The notes under the pieces are model-generated. The model ran no database searches and had not been told where the DNA came from. It saw only the letters and a list, made by a program, of their open reading frames with translations. This document shows, piece by piece, positions 1 through 11,731 of a stretch of DNA of 64,000 bases (positions are counted from its first letter, which is position 1; every line of letters begins with the position of its first letter). A program made the translations under genes and the position numbers. Source of the stretch: Maylandia zebra (taxonomy: Eukaryota > Chordata > Actinopteri > Cichliformes > Cichlidae); assembly GCF_041146795.1 (NCBI RefSeq), contig NC_135188.1, positions 3,271,919-3,335,918 on the forward strand, in the 5' to 3' direction.

Positions 1-2270
1 CAATCAACAGAAAACATGTCACAATTTGAATCTTTTAACCACTAAATTTGTTGTGTCTTGCCTGGTTGGTTAGACCAGTGTTCCTTTTTTTTTTTAGTTA
101 AATTGTTGTCCTGCAACCCAGAGGGTTTCTTTGTCAGTAATGTATAAACTTCATCATTTAAGTATGTTAATTTTTCTTTAACCTTGCTGGAAAATCTTCA
201 CGTGTTCATGAGTGTAAGCTGTTTCTTCATTGCGTGTATGTGCATTTGTATAAAAGCAGGTTAATTTTATCTTTTCTCAAACTAGGCGTTACCTTAAAAG
301 GAGCCTTTCTCTCAGATTTCTCTGCTTGTGTGTGTTTTTGTTTCACCTTTTTGTTGTGATGCTCCGGACGCCTTCCCAACCTCCACAAGTCCGTTGGCCC
401 CAATTTTATGTGTTAAAACTTCTCTTAATTTCTCCTCTAATTCTCTCCTCGCTGCTGTCTGTTTCACAGCTGCTGATTCGTGCTGGGTGTGGTTCCCATT
501 ACCTATAATTTTGCTTCGGCCGCTGTGCTTGTGGGGGCAGTTGGTCCAGGTCCGCAGCTTCCTGTATTAACACACTAAGAGATTTATTTTAATTTCATTT
601 TCATCACTTTTAAACCGATAAGCAGGCAACACGCCTACCTTGACAGCGTAAACTGTACGCCAGTCTCCCAACACATTCCTCTCTGTACTCCTCCATAATT
701 CTCCACTGCACACCTCTTACTATCTCTCCTTTTTATTTTTATTACACCACAGAGTAATACACCCAATTATGCCCGTCTATCTCTATGTGGCTCCAAATTC
801 CCTCTTTATTTTAATTTCACACTCGTCAGGGGACAGGCACACAACAATTTCAACCACTGCAACGAGGAATTCAACCTTTTTATATTTCTTTACTAATCTA
901 GACTCAACGTTTGGTCGCAAAATGTGTCTTGTTCTAGTCCGGAATAAATGTGAACCCGTGATTACACGGCCGTTCCAGTGTTATTTCCGTAGCTATGCGG
1001 GGGCCCTCACCTCCCCAAGTCACCACCTCGGCACCCGGACGCCGCCGGTCCTGGCCACGCGTCCACGGACAGGAGGGTCGCCACTCCTAGGGCAAATGTT
1101 CCACAGGTACACTAGGCATCAACCTTTGATCCTAAAATGTGTATTTGCTCTAATGTCCTCCTAATCAAACACATTAACCGTCACTGTCACTGTGTTCACG
1201 CTTCACACTCCACACAAAAACACACTCAGAGCGCGCCTCACTCACACTCTCACTCAGTGCGCGCTTCACCCACAAGACAGCACCCAGAGCGCGCCTCGCA
1301 GCTTCACACACACTCTCTCACCCAGAGCGCGCTTTGACACTCACACACAACACTTTTCCTCAGCGGGAATTTTACACAGAAACCTCTGAGCTCAACTATT
1401 AGATCTTCTTAAAGCACACTGCACCATAGACCAAAATACCCTTTTCTCTGCGCTTATGACCGCCACCACGGGGCAAAGTCGCATCATAAACGTGATGCTT
1501 GCATCCCCGAAGTTATACCAGACATCATAAACCAGGTTTTGCTCTATGTACTTCTTGGCAAGTAAAATTTTACTTTGTTTTATGACCGCAGCCCTTAAAA
1601 AAAAAAAACTCGACTGACGCCACAAACCACCGTCAAACCTCTGTTCAATGTACTAAAATTAGCACCAACCACTACTGCACTTCACGGCCGCATCACCGGA
1701 ACACGGCCGTATCATAAACCAAACCTACGGACGTGTTTCGCTCTCGCGTTGCCAGTGTTTAACCGCACCGTGAAGCCAGCATCTGCTTTTCCTTAAATCA
1801 ACTTCTATTTCATAGCCGGCAAGAGCAGGACGTAACCGACACCATAAACAAACTTCTCGACTTCAATGTACTGAACTAATGGCCGTGTCTTCAGAATAAA
1901 TTCTAATGTATTATTGCTACAGAAGCCAGTATTAGACAAAATTAAATGTGGAAGGTAAAGTGGCTGCAACTAGCTCAACGTAGTATCTTATTAGTTTCTC
2001 GGTAGAAGCAGTTTATTTAACACACTGGAATTCAGCCTCAACTTATGTTGTTAGTATCTTGCGCCAAAAACCAGACACCGACCAATTTACTGTGAAAATA
2101 CATGTGACTCAGTGAACAGATTAATTTGGAAAGCCCAATATGCACATTTGGTATTTATAATACAACAGGCTGTGCTTACCTTTCTGTTTTAGGCCGGCCT
2201 TCTGTTCACTTTGCCCCACGATCTCACCAAAGGCCAAATCTGCACCTCCTCAGCACACCAAAGATCCGGG
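1..2270. other. Non-genic stretch, unclassified, possibly internal part of an old LTR element
   Basis: No convincing gene. 1-760 is AT-rich. 950-1100 is GC-rich. 1190-1350 holds an imperfect short repeat around CAGAGCGCGC and CACACTC. 1400-1900 repeats phrases such as CATAAAC. Short open frames here have no recognisable domain. It lies on the internal side of the LTR-like sequence at 2286-2915, so it might be the decayed interior of that element, but I see no gag or pol motif. Confidence 0.3.
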
Positions 2271-2285
2271 TCACACGGCACCAAG

Positions 2286-2915
2286 TTGTTGAAAATACGC
2301 AGTTCTTTGAATCTTTGGGCTGAAGGAGGGACAATACTCGGTGTATAAATGCTCAATCAACAATCATTTATTTCCATACAATTCAACAGTCAGAGCATTA
2401 CAACGTCCGGACGGGAGAGATGCTACCAGAGGGTCAGGCACATGTCTCAAAATGGTGACGGGTTGCTCAGCTTTTTATAGTCTCTAGTGGCCCCCAGCTA
2501 GTCGTAAAAGCCAAAACATCACATTCTTTCTCTGTTACAGCGCCTAAGTTATGACCTCGGCAGTTGTTTCTCTGCTTTCTGTAAGGTGGGGGTGTGGAAT
2601 GTGGTCTGTCTATCTCCCCTGTCTTTAGACACAGAGTCTCCTGCTTACAACCTTCTCTTCATGATTCAACAATTAAGCATGTCAAGAAAACAGTGTAACA
2701 CATTCCCAGCAGATCAAGGATACAGAGTGATGCACATTTATCTAATGAACTAATATGTGAATATGTTCTGTTAACTCAAAAGTATAATGAGAACTACACT
2801 ACATACAGCTCACACACTCTATATTAAAGGGTATAATGTGATCTACAGCAGTATTCTAATTCAACTACTTTGATTACATATATAAGGTAACATATAATAA
2901 CAGAATAATATCACA
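2286..2915 (-). repeat. LTR-like fossil (retroviral/LTR-retrotransposon type), minus strand
   Basis: On the minus strand the stretch starts TGTGATATTA, has a TATA-like CTATAAAAAGC, then an AATAAA, and ends TTTTCAACA. Next to that end lies TTGGTGCCGTGTGACCC, which looks like a tRNA primer-binding site, and further on a leader with a splice-donor-like AAAGGTAAGC. These are the expected parts of a 5' LTR plus leader. Broken fossil; exact ends and family are uncertain. Confidence 0.45.
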
Positions 2916-3330
2916 GGGGGCTGGTTGACCTCTGATGACCTCTAGAAATTGTTATTAATATCTTTAAAATGATAGCAGCACAAACGAAAATCTTTGCAGC
3001 ACAAACCAGCACAAACGTAGCACAAACGTTTGATACCACTTTTGTTGGATTTGGGTAATGTGGGGGGGCTGGTTGACCTTTACATTTTCATTAATATCTT
3101 TAAAACAGAAGCAGCACAAACGCTAATTTTACCTGCACAAATCAGCACAAACGTAGCACTAAAAAAGTAGACCATTTTGGTTTGTTTTGGAGCAGTCTGG
3201 GGGGATGGTGACCTTTGAATGACCTATAAAATAAAGTTTAATATCTCGGAAACCGTAGCAGCACAAACGCTAATTTTACCTGCACAAATCTGCACAAACG
3301 TAGCACTAACCGCTCCGCCTATTTGCCTTT
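2916..3330. repeat. Imperfect tandem repeat, about 3 units of 115-145 bp
   Basis: The sequence order GGGGGCTGG, GACCT, TTAATATCTTTAAAA, GCAGCACAAACG, TGCACAAATCAGCACAAACG, TAGCAC recurs three times with drift (from about 2916, 3060 and 3190). The decamer AGCACAAACG occurs repeatedly. Noncoding. Confidence 0.65.
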
Positions 3331-3367
3331 ACGTTTCAAGCGGGTGGGGGGTCAGCTTCACTCTGCT

Positions 3368-3745
3368 GTGTAACTGTGGCAGCCGCTGGCTACAGTGCGG
3401 CTTAAAAGTTGTGGAAGTGGAGTGGGTAGGGGTGAGCTGCCGTTTCTTTTGATCACCCGTTTTTTCCTGTTTTGAATTAGTTAAGGAGGTCAGACTCTGT
3501 CTTTACTTTTGACTTTGTTTTGGTAAGGTCAGGGGAGCGGGATTTGTGTAGATTTGTTTTTGTTTATTATTTTGGCCTTGGCTCACCCTGAAGTGTTGAC
3601 ACTCCCGTTTTGTTGTTCCTTTTTTTCACTTTGTAAATAAATCACATTATAACGAACGGATTTGTTTCCTGTGGCTGCTTGGGTCTTGGGGTGGGAAGCG
3701 AGTGCCTCACTCATGTTATTGCCTGGCCCTAGACGGGTCGTAACA
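3368..3745 (+). repeat. Partial solo LTR downstream of FAAH A
   Basis: Matches the 3' part of the LTR at 12181-12764 almost exactly and ends with the same TCGTAACA terminus. Its left edge coincides with the left limit of the A/B segmental duplication. Fossil, no internal region. Confidence 0.75.
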
Positions 3746-3855
3746 AGCCTTCATCCTTCCCTGTTACTTCATCTTACCCTCTTGTATGTTAAGCACTTTG
3801 GTACACCACTGGTTTTAAATGTGCTGTATAAATAAAGGTTATTGTTGTTGTTGTT
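3746..3855 (+). repeat. L2-type LINE 3' tail downstream of FAAH A
   Basis: AAGCACTTTGGTACACCACT, then GTGCTGTATAAATAAAGG and a (TTG)n end, as expected for the 3' end of an L2/Rex1-group LINE. An identical copy follows the LTR at 12769-12875 in the B duplicate. Confidence 0.6.
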
Positions 3856-3991
3856 GTAAACAAAAGCAAATGTAGTATGTACTAATTTGTATATGTATAC
3901 AATGTAAATCGTAGAATTATGTGCACAAACAGTAATATTACTTTACATACTTATTATTTAATGCTAATTCTTAACATTTTTACACATGTAC

Positions 3992-5450
3992 TGATGTAGC
4001 CAGATGGGCTACTCGCCTTCCGTTGTTTTTCTTCTCTCATTCTCTCTCTCTCTCGCTCGCTCTACCACCCTCGCTCTCTTTCCACTGCACTCGCTCCTTG
4101 TATCAGGTGATCGGGTTAATTGGGAACCCACCTGCACATTGATTGCAGGGTGGCGCTAGCCTGTATAAAGCTAAGCCGATGTCTTGTTGGATTAATTCCT
4201 CCCGAGCTTCTGGTACGATACAGCAGTAAATGCTGGCGTACTGCGACGGACTGATCAGCAAGAGCCGATTATATGACAGCTACAGGTATGCTCTCGCTTA
4301 ACCTTGGATTCCCTCCGAATACTGGAATTGGTGTTAATATCCTTTTCCGGCCTGTTGTAGCGCAGCAGTCTGTTTAATTCTGCCATTGCGGAGAGAGGTG
4401 TTCGTGGTATCTCCACCAATGAGAGTATAGTGCCTCCGGTCCTGGGGTAAGCTGTTAGAACTACTTTTATTAGCATTCATAGCTATAAGAGTTTAAGGTT
4501 ACACTTATCTGTTTCAGGGTTCACTGCTGTACTCACCTCTCCATGGTAAATTGTCCAACCTAAATTGGAAGAGTGGACTGCCTTCTCAGTTGCTGTTGTG
4601 AACTCCTCCTTGGTGGAGTCTGCTGTCTTGTCTTGTTTTGTCTTATCTTGTTTTTATTAAGTAGGCTTACCTTTTTTTGGGTTCGCCTGGTGTTCTATTT
4701 TACCCTGGACTGTTGCTCGTACCCACACTTCTGTGATCGGGCTGAAGTGATTCTCTGCCCGAGTGTCGTGCTGGGACTCTAAATCGCCTGGGTGGCCGGT
4801 CTCAGCCGGTGGGGAGCCAGACCGGCCTACGCCTGAGAATAATTATTACCAGCACGAGTGGTAGTTTGACCCGTGGGGAATAAGCCTTTCCCGTGTGTGT
4901 GTGTGATTTCTTTTATTAAAGTTATTAAAGTGTGTTTTAGTCTTTTTATGATTTGTAGCGAGCCTGACGCTCAGTGTCCTTTTATTCTTTTAACATACTT
5001 TTCTGTGTTTTATTTCAGTGAAGGAGGACGAGCCAGTGGCCCTGGGACCTCAGGTGGTGGGTCGTTTTCACACTTTCTTTTGTACAGCACTGGGTGGTCT
5101 GCAGTGATTCTTTTGGTGTGATTTTCTTTTGGTTCCACGGCTGCTGGTAAGTCCAAGTTCCACGATTGTTTATTTTTACTGTAGGACACTGTCAATAATG
5201 ACGCTACATCTTGACTTTTAATATTTTATTTATAAAATATTATTTATAATATTTTATTTATTTCTATAAATAAAACTGTTTTAATATTGGAAGCCAACCT
5301 GCCTCAGTGTGCATCCTTGAATCTGTGCGGTCTTCTTTTATTCCTTTTATTTATTTTTCTTAAATATATTTCCTGGGGGTGTAATTCCCCTAGGTGGCGT
5401 TGTCAAGTTTATTTATTTTGTTCATAACCCCGCCGACCACTTGGTCACAC
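3992..5450. mobile_element. 1459-bp insertion present in copy A only, unclassified (LTR-like)
   Basis: Comparison with copy B (where ACACATGTAC runs straight into TAGCACTGTC at 13010/13011) defines a clean insertion. It starts TGATGTAGCCAGATGGG and ends CACTTGGTCACAC. It has a CT-rich 5' part, a TATA-like TGTATAAAGC near 4161 and no substantial coding frame. A two-base AC repeat at the borders is the only target duplication visible. Could be a solo LTR or a non-autonomous element; family not recognised. Confidence 0.6.
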
Positions 5451-5597
5451 TAGCACTGTCTCTTTGCCTACTGTTGACATGATTCCAGTTTTCGTTCTTT
5501 TAGTGCCTTTTCATACTTTATTACATGAAATGGATGGTAATACGACAAAAGACCTACAACAATAAGAACAAAAAATGTGTAATTTTAACAATTGCCT

Positions 5598-5603
5598 TTT
5601 ATT
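5598..5603 (-). promoter_or_regulatory. Candidate poly(A) signal of FAAH A
   Basis: AATAAA on the minus strand about 172 bp past the stop codon. The same signal occurs at 13158-13163 for copy B. Confidence 0.5.
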
Positions 5604-5774
5604 TAACCTTCAACAAACAGCCAAAAAACAAAAAGTGCCCAGATTAAGCTTGTAGTGTAGAGAATACTCCACTATTTATGACACCATTAGCTCATTATTA
5701 CAGGAAATACTCAAGTTAACATGTCTCCTCTCAAGTCTGCAGCCTCTCCTGTGAGACTGACAAAGAAAGCAGCT

Positions 5775-8700
5775 TTACTTCTTGCTTTCTTTGACCAGTT
5801 GTTCCACTTCCTTCATGAAGCGCAGGCAGAGCTCATCCTGCCACGGCAGAGCAACACACTGAACCGCCACAGGTAGACCCTCGCCACCGGACACTGCCTG
5901 AACACAAAAAAACACTCCTGTCACTTAATGCTCAGCAGCTGAACGCACCACCTAAATGTGTAATTTACTAAACAGGGCAAAAGAGCACAATCCCCAAATA
6001 GTGCTGAAAGGTGTTTACCTAGAAAAAAAATGGATTTGCTGAATTCATGGGGAAGTCATGTGTGTACATGTGTTCATCTGTGATCTCACGTATTGTCAAA
6101 GTGCATGCAGCTGAACTTGTGTAGATCCACCAGTAATAAGTAACGGTTGTTGGAGCACAGCTGATGTGCTGAAAACCGTGTGCTGTTTACACTCCTGGAA
6201 TTATAACTGTTTAAGTGGAGTGTGATAAAACTTTATTAAGGAAAAATGTATTTTTAAAGTTTATCAACATAAATACATTGCTTTAATGTCCATCAAAGGT
6301 CTGATTCTTCTGAGGATCAGTGCTGTCCTCCTCCCTGTTTCTCCATTTTTTTGGCCGTTTCCCTTTGAACCCTATTGCACAGGCTGTGAAACTGAAGAGC
6401 TGGAAGCAGTTTTGTTGCCGCTGGCATTGTGTGACTCCTTTAGGTTAGAGGCTCCAGGTCATCTCTGAAGCTACTGAGCAAATTTAGCATTAAGTGGCTT
6501 GGTAGCTCTGTACCTTGGAATTGTTAGTCTGCTTGCCTATCGATCCTGCTCAATGGTTCCACTTGCACATGTGCTGCAATCAGCTGATTTCACTTCATAT
6601 GCCAGAAGAGGAAAATAGTGACGCAGTCTACAGCGTGGATATAAACATTAAACACGTGCAAATGGATCATTTACAAAAGTCTCTGAGCCCCCACTTCTTA
6701 ACTGAAGTCTTCTTACTGCACTCGCTTTGGAAAAATCTATTTTTTTTCATGCCAAAAGTTTGTCCTGACACAACGTGTTAGTAAATCTGGCTCTATGTTC
6801 TCACTCAGTCTTATCTCACTGGTACATGTTGCCTACCTCTTTGAAGAGTTTGTCCCACATGTCCTGATAACAGCCCTTATAGTGCTTGAGTTCTTCCTCA
6901 TCCTTTGTGGTCACTGTGGAAACAGTGACTACACCCGCAGGAAAGGTAAGGAGATTGTAGAGTATCGTGTAGCTAACAGCAGCTTAAAACGCAGAAAAGA
7001 CAAAACAATTACTTACTTACTTACTCTATATCCAGACCCAGGTTACTTTTTAAATCAAGTAATGTCTGGAGAGTCGTCCTCATCTTTGATGAAATGTCTC
7101 TTTTTTTCCTCTTTTCAAAGTTCAGTTGTATTATAACGTGTAACTGTTTTGTACACTAAGGAGCTTGGAAATAAAAGTGTCTGGACTTCTTTAGGTTTCT
7201 TGAAGACGTTTCACCTCTCATTCGAGAAGCTTCTTCAGTTCCAAGAGCAGCTGGTGGAGAGTCCCAGATTTTAAGCCCCATGGAAGTGTCCCCAAGAGGG
7301 TCATGGACCACCCATTTATCCTATACCTAATCACACCATCCAAGGTGTGAAAACGGGTGTAAGTCACAAGCAGCAATGACGTTTTTCTTTCCAAGCTCCT
7401 TAGACTACAGTGACCTGGATGACTGAGTTCACAGACATGTTTTGTACACTGTCATTCTTTTTTTTTTATCATGTCTATCCAGTTCCCCAGTGATGAAACC
7501 TGCTGAATCCACTACAACATGAATTACACTTTAGCTAAACTTCATTTACAAATAGAAGTACTAAACACAATAAAAATTAAACTGGAAAAATAAAGGGTTT
7601 TTTTATTAGTTACTGTTATCTTTTGCCTTTTATATTTTACATATCTTTGTAATTTTCTGAAACTATTAAAGTAACAATATCTGATCTAATTTGTGACTTT
7701 TGCTTCACACTTTAAACATCTTTAAAGTCCTGTAATTACATTTTTTTGAAAACAAAGTGATAAATACAGAAACTAAGTTGTCTGTCATACTGAGTGAATC
7801 ATACTTGAAAGTTTGCCACAGTATAAGAAGTTGTAGGCTGGTCCAGTCACAGGACACAGCAGCACATCAATGTTGCAGCTCCTCCAATGTGCTATTGTCT
7901 CTTGAATGTAGTCCTAAAGAAAACACAGGAAATCTCAATTTCTCCTTCAGACTTTCATACGTGACCATGCATCATCAGCTGACAGTACCTCAACAGCAGC
8001 ATGTTGCTTCCACAGCTCTGGAACAGATCTAAGAATGAAGCAGAACGTTTGGATATAATTCCTAGCACATGGAAATGTAACAAAGAAACGATTCAAGCAC
8101 AAATGAAGAATTTCAAGGATACTTTCTCACCCAACTCCACAAAGAGCATCAAAGTTGGCAGAAACACGAGGAAACTGCCAAAAAAAATCAGCATCATTAT
8201 AAATGTTTTATCAGACTGAACTGTGAAGTTAACTGTTAAACCAAGGACTCACCACGGGTTTGAGCAAGAATGAAATGGTTTTCTTCAACCACTTGGGAAA
8301 GCCATAAGGAAAAACCTGAGGCTCCAGACAAGGGTCCACAGGTCCCCCTTCCCTAAAATGAAAGAGATCATTGGCACAGGAGAAAACAGTCTGTTCAGAG
8401 ACACTGAACTGAGAATTACTGTAATGGTTTCAAAAAGAACCACAACCCCATGTTGCTCGTAAAGACAATGGCAGCATGGTGATGTTTAGTGGTTAGAACT
8501 AAAAAGAAACAAAATCTCTAAATGTTAGATGATTTAAGTTTAGAAAACAAATGGTACTAACTGACTTATTAAATGGAACAACTCACAGTTTTTGTAGCAG
8601 GGTGGTAGCTCCATCTGCAAATACACCCTTTATCAAAAGCTGAGGGATAGTTTGATCCATCTTCAGTGGACAGTAAGGGACGAGCTAAAGGCACAAATAT

Positions 8701-11270
8701 CAACACTGAGGACCTATGACTCATATCACATACGTGGCTTGACAGTGATCATAGTGTGTGTGGTGACGTCTTACTGTGTGCCCTGCTTGCTCTAGCAGAG
8801 CTTTGACCTCTCTGACGCCTCGGGCCATGCTTGGAGATGGATGCGTGTAGCCATCGCTTTCCAAATAACCGATCCTTAGAGGTCTGGAGCTTCTGTATAT
8901 CTAAGGGTCAATCTTTTTTACTTCCTCAGTCAATTAAACATAATCAGTTTGCAAAGGTTAAGATTACAGCCTGTAAAGTTAATTCTGTATCTCAGGACAT
9001 TAATAACAGGTGAGGTAAGAGTAATATAAAGTGAAGCGTTAGGACAACCATGTATCCGCTTAATTTGTAGTTTTTAACCAAAAGAATAATCATTAACAGA
9101 TTATATGAACCTCACAGTACAGGACACACCTCCATGTTAAAAGGTAATGGTGGAACAGTGGGGTCCAAAGAAAACATGTGGTCACAAAGAAGTGCCTGCA
9201 TGCACAGAGCCAGGCTGTCCACATCTCTTGCCATGGGTCCAGGAGATGACGGCACTAGTTTCATACGAAATATAAAGCAGTGACTCAAATATTTGAGACC
9301 GTTTGTGTCTGTGAAATATTGCTATACAGTGGTTATGTAACTACATTTACTTTATATGTAAAGTACATATGTTTCTTACCCGACTTTTGCCCTCGATAAA
9401 TTGGACGAAGGCCCTGTAAACTAATCATTACACAAAAGTGTTAACAAAGATAAAGTTTAACTCAGTGTAACTCAATGTGTAATAAATTTCCAGGAAACTG
9501 ACTGAATGAGACCCACCTGAGCCGACCTGCAGTTGGTTTGAAACCACAGATTCCACAGAAGGATGCAGGAATACGGATACTGCCACCTATATCAGTGCCT
9601 ATACCAAGCAGGGAGCCCCCTCCCCCGATGAGAGCCCCCTCCCCACCAGATGAACCTCCAGAGGTCTTCTGGGGGTTATGAGGGTTCACAGTCTGCCCGT
9701 AGATAGGATTACTGCAGTCATAGCTGTCAACAGACAGTTAATGAGTCTCTGCATATTATTTTCATTCATATTTTCATTATTTGCACATTTGGAATGGACA
9801 AAGGCAACTTAACACATGCACTCAGTTTTAAATGTGCTGTAGATTTTTATGTGAGTAACTGATAAAAGATGTACTTTAAAAGAGCTTGAGGCAAGTTGGT
9901 TCTCACAAAGGGAATAGCTCCTTGTTTCTTCAGGACTTGAACGAGCACACTGTCCTTTTCAGCAGGCTGGTCCAGGTTAATGACCACACCACAAGAACAG
10001 TCATGATTCTAGTGTTGGAAAAAAACAAAGATGATAATGTTACATCAAATACCTGAGCTATGATGCTCGAGAATACTGTACCATACTTATAAATACTGAT
10101 GGGAAATACTTTAACTGTAACTGAAATTTGCATTGCATAACCTTTGTAATACCTTAAATGTAATATTTTCTTTGATGCTAACTGGAACTCCGTACAAGAG
10201 ACCATCCTTGTTGGAGCCAACAGTTGTCAGCTGGTCCAAACTCTCCAGCAAAATTTCAGTGCAGCAGTTCAGCTTTTTGTTTACAGCCAGAGTCTGTTGG
10301 AAAGGAAACAAGCACAGACAGTTTGAGATTAACTTATTCACCTAAAGGGATTTTAATCTTTGTAAAATATTAAACTCTTGTTGGAAACACAGACATTACT
10401 TGACACATCAGTCTGTGTTGCTTATATGAATATTTTTATCCAGTGTGTCTAAACTTTAACTGTAATAAGACAATTCTGTGTAAAATGAACTAAAAAGCAG
10501 TGAGTTGTAAGTAGGAGTAATGTCAAAAATAAACATTAAGATAAGTCTGACTAATTTAAATGATTACTTGTTTAAAAAATGACTTTTGCTGTATTTGATC
10601 TATTATGAAAGATTTGTGTCATGCTGGATATTGAACCTTTTCCATGTAAGAGTAAAGCACATCCTCGGGGCGCAGTAAACCTTCGTTCAGCTGCTGTGTC
10701 AGCTCAGACAGGGAGAGCGTCAGGATGAAAGCAGAGTCAGTTGTCGGATGCTAGGAGACACAGACCCACACAGAATCATTATGTTATTATTTCTTTTAAA
10801 GGCTGCAACAAAGAGACGGAACCACATCCATGTACAGATTCAGGATTCTTCCTTCCACTTTTTTTTTTTTTTTTACAATCTTTCTCAAACACAGCAATGA
10901 GTTCACTGCACTTAAACGGTTTGCACAGTCATAACTTTCATTTTCATGCTCAAGCATGGAGACATTGCAAAGTGCCAGTATTTTGGTATTTAATAACTAC
11001 ACCTCTGCCAGGTTAAACTAAAAGCAGATCATTAGCTGAGATTATCGATAAAGAGAAACTAGAAAAATCCCCAAAGCTCTGAACTCTCACCGACTGTTTG
11101 TACCGGAGCACCGCCTGCTCTGCCCGCTGCAAGCTCTCATCTCTCCTGTTTCTGGCTCTCTTGATCTTTTCCTCTGCCTGTCGGAGGCTGTTGATCTTTT
11201 TCACCCACACAACCAGGTATCCCCCAATGCAGGCAACACCAGTGAGCAGAGCCGCTGTCCAGTTGTCCAT
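5775..11270 (-). CDS. faah: FAAH copy A, fatty-acid amide hydrolase 1, 15 exons, intact
   Basis: Serine hydrolase of the amidase-signature family that cleaves anandamide and related fatty-acid amides at intracellular membranes. Coding exons 5'->3': 11091-11270, 10637-10750, 10153-10293, 9875-10008, 9517-9723, 9380-9420, 9130-9254, 8775-8900, 8587-8684, 8253-8352, 8131-8174, 7989-8028, 7805-7913, 6837-6982, 5775-5897. They total 1728 nt (575 aa; human FAAH 579), with consistent phases and GT/AG ends. An N-terminal membrane helix ([18 protein letters not shown]) is followed by a basic stretch. The triad by alignment to the mammalian enzyme is Lys139 (in GVPVSIKEN), Ser214 (KTSGGSSGGEGAL) and Ser238 (GTDIGGSIR). 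The end [20 protein letters not shown] is typical of the family. Start: MDNW at 11270 is shared by all copies; an in-frame ATG at 11351 would add 27 residues. Exons 3-15 nearly equal copy B, whereas exons 1-2 resemble copy D. Expression is untested. Confidence 0.93.
7158..7437. mobile_element. 280-bp retro-type insertion in FAAH A intron 13
   Basis: Flanked by a 13-bp target duplication TGTTTTGTACACT (7145-7157 and 7438-7450). Carries an inverted pair CTAAGGAGCTTGGAAA (7156-7171) and its complement (7388-7403). The GAAGACGTTTCACCTCTCAT motif is a widespread teleost repeat. Shared with copy B, absent from C and D at this site. Confidence 0.65.
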
Positions 11271-11654
11271 CTTCACTCTCTTAATAAACGGTTCAGTGTT
11301 CTGCGTGATTTTCGTCTTTGCCCTGGGGCTGCAAATTGGTTTAAATGCCACATGGATCTAACACACAGCTGTTTAAACGCGACAGGCTTGCCTTGTTTTA
11401 GCTGTGAACTAAAGTGGGCGTGGTGAGCATGTAGGGTTGATTAACTTCAGGACAGACAAAAAGCCTTTTTTAGTTACTCATTAACCAGTAGCCACCAACA
11501 ACTAATATGAGCGTGAGAAAGAGTGATTAACCCACTAACAAAAAATCAATATGCTATGTAATTAATAGCATAACACATAAACTTCATTCAACACTGTAAA
11601 ATTCATTAGCTCCAAGAAATTATGGATACAACTACAAATGTAGTTATTTGGCTT

Positions 11655-11731
11655 ATATAGTGATATATATCGTTATCGCCCGAAATGAAAAAGCATATCG
11701 TGATATGAAAAAATCTTATATCGCCCAGCTC
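11655..11731. repeat. End of a hAT-like element (TATCGCCCAGCTCT)
   Basis: The right edge read in reverse is AGAGCTGGGCGATATAAG, the common terminus of a teleost hAT-type repeat with alternating ATATCGT phrases. It abuts the LINE piece at 11732 directly. Confidence 0.4.

Noticed and set aside
326-1389. Several open frames of 60-131 codons near the left edge
   Set aside because: Low-complexity His/Ser/Thr-rich or repetitive peptides, no domain, overlapping in several frames; the sequence is repeat-like.
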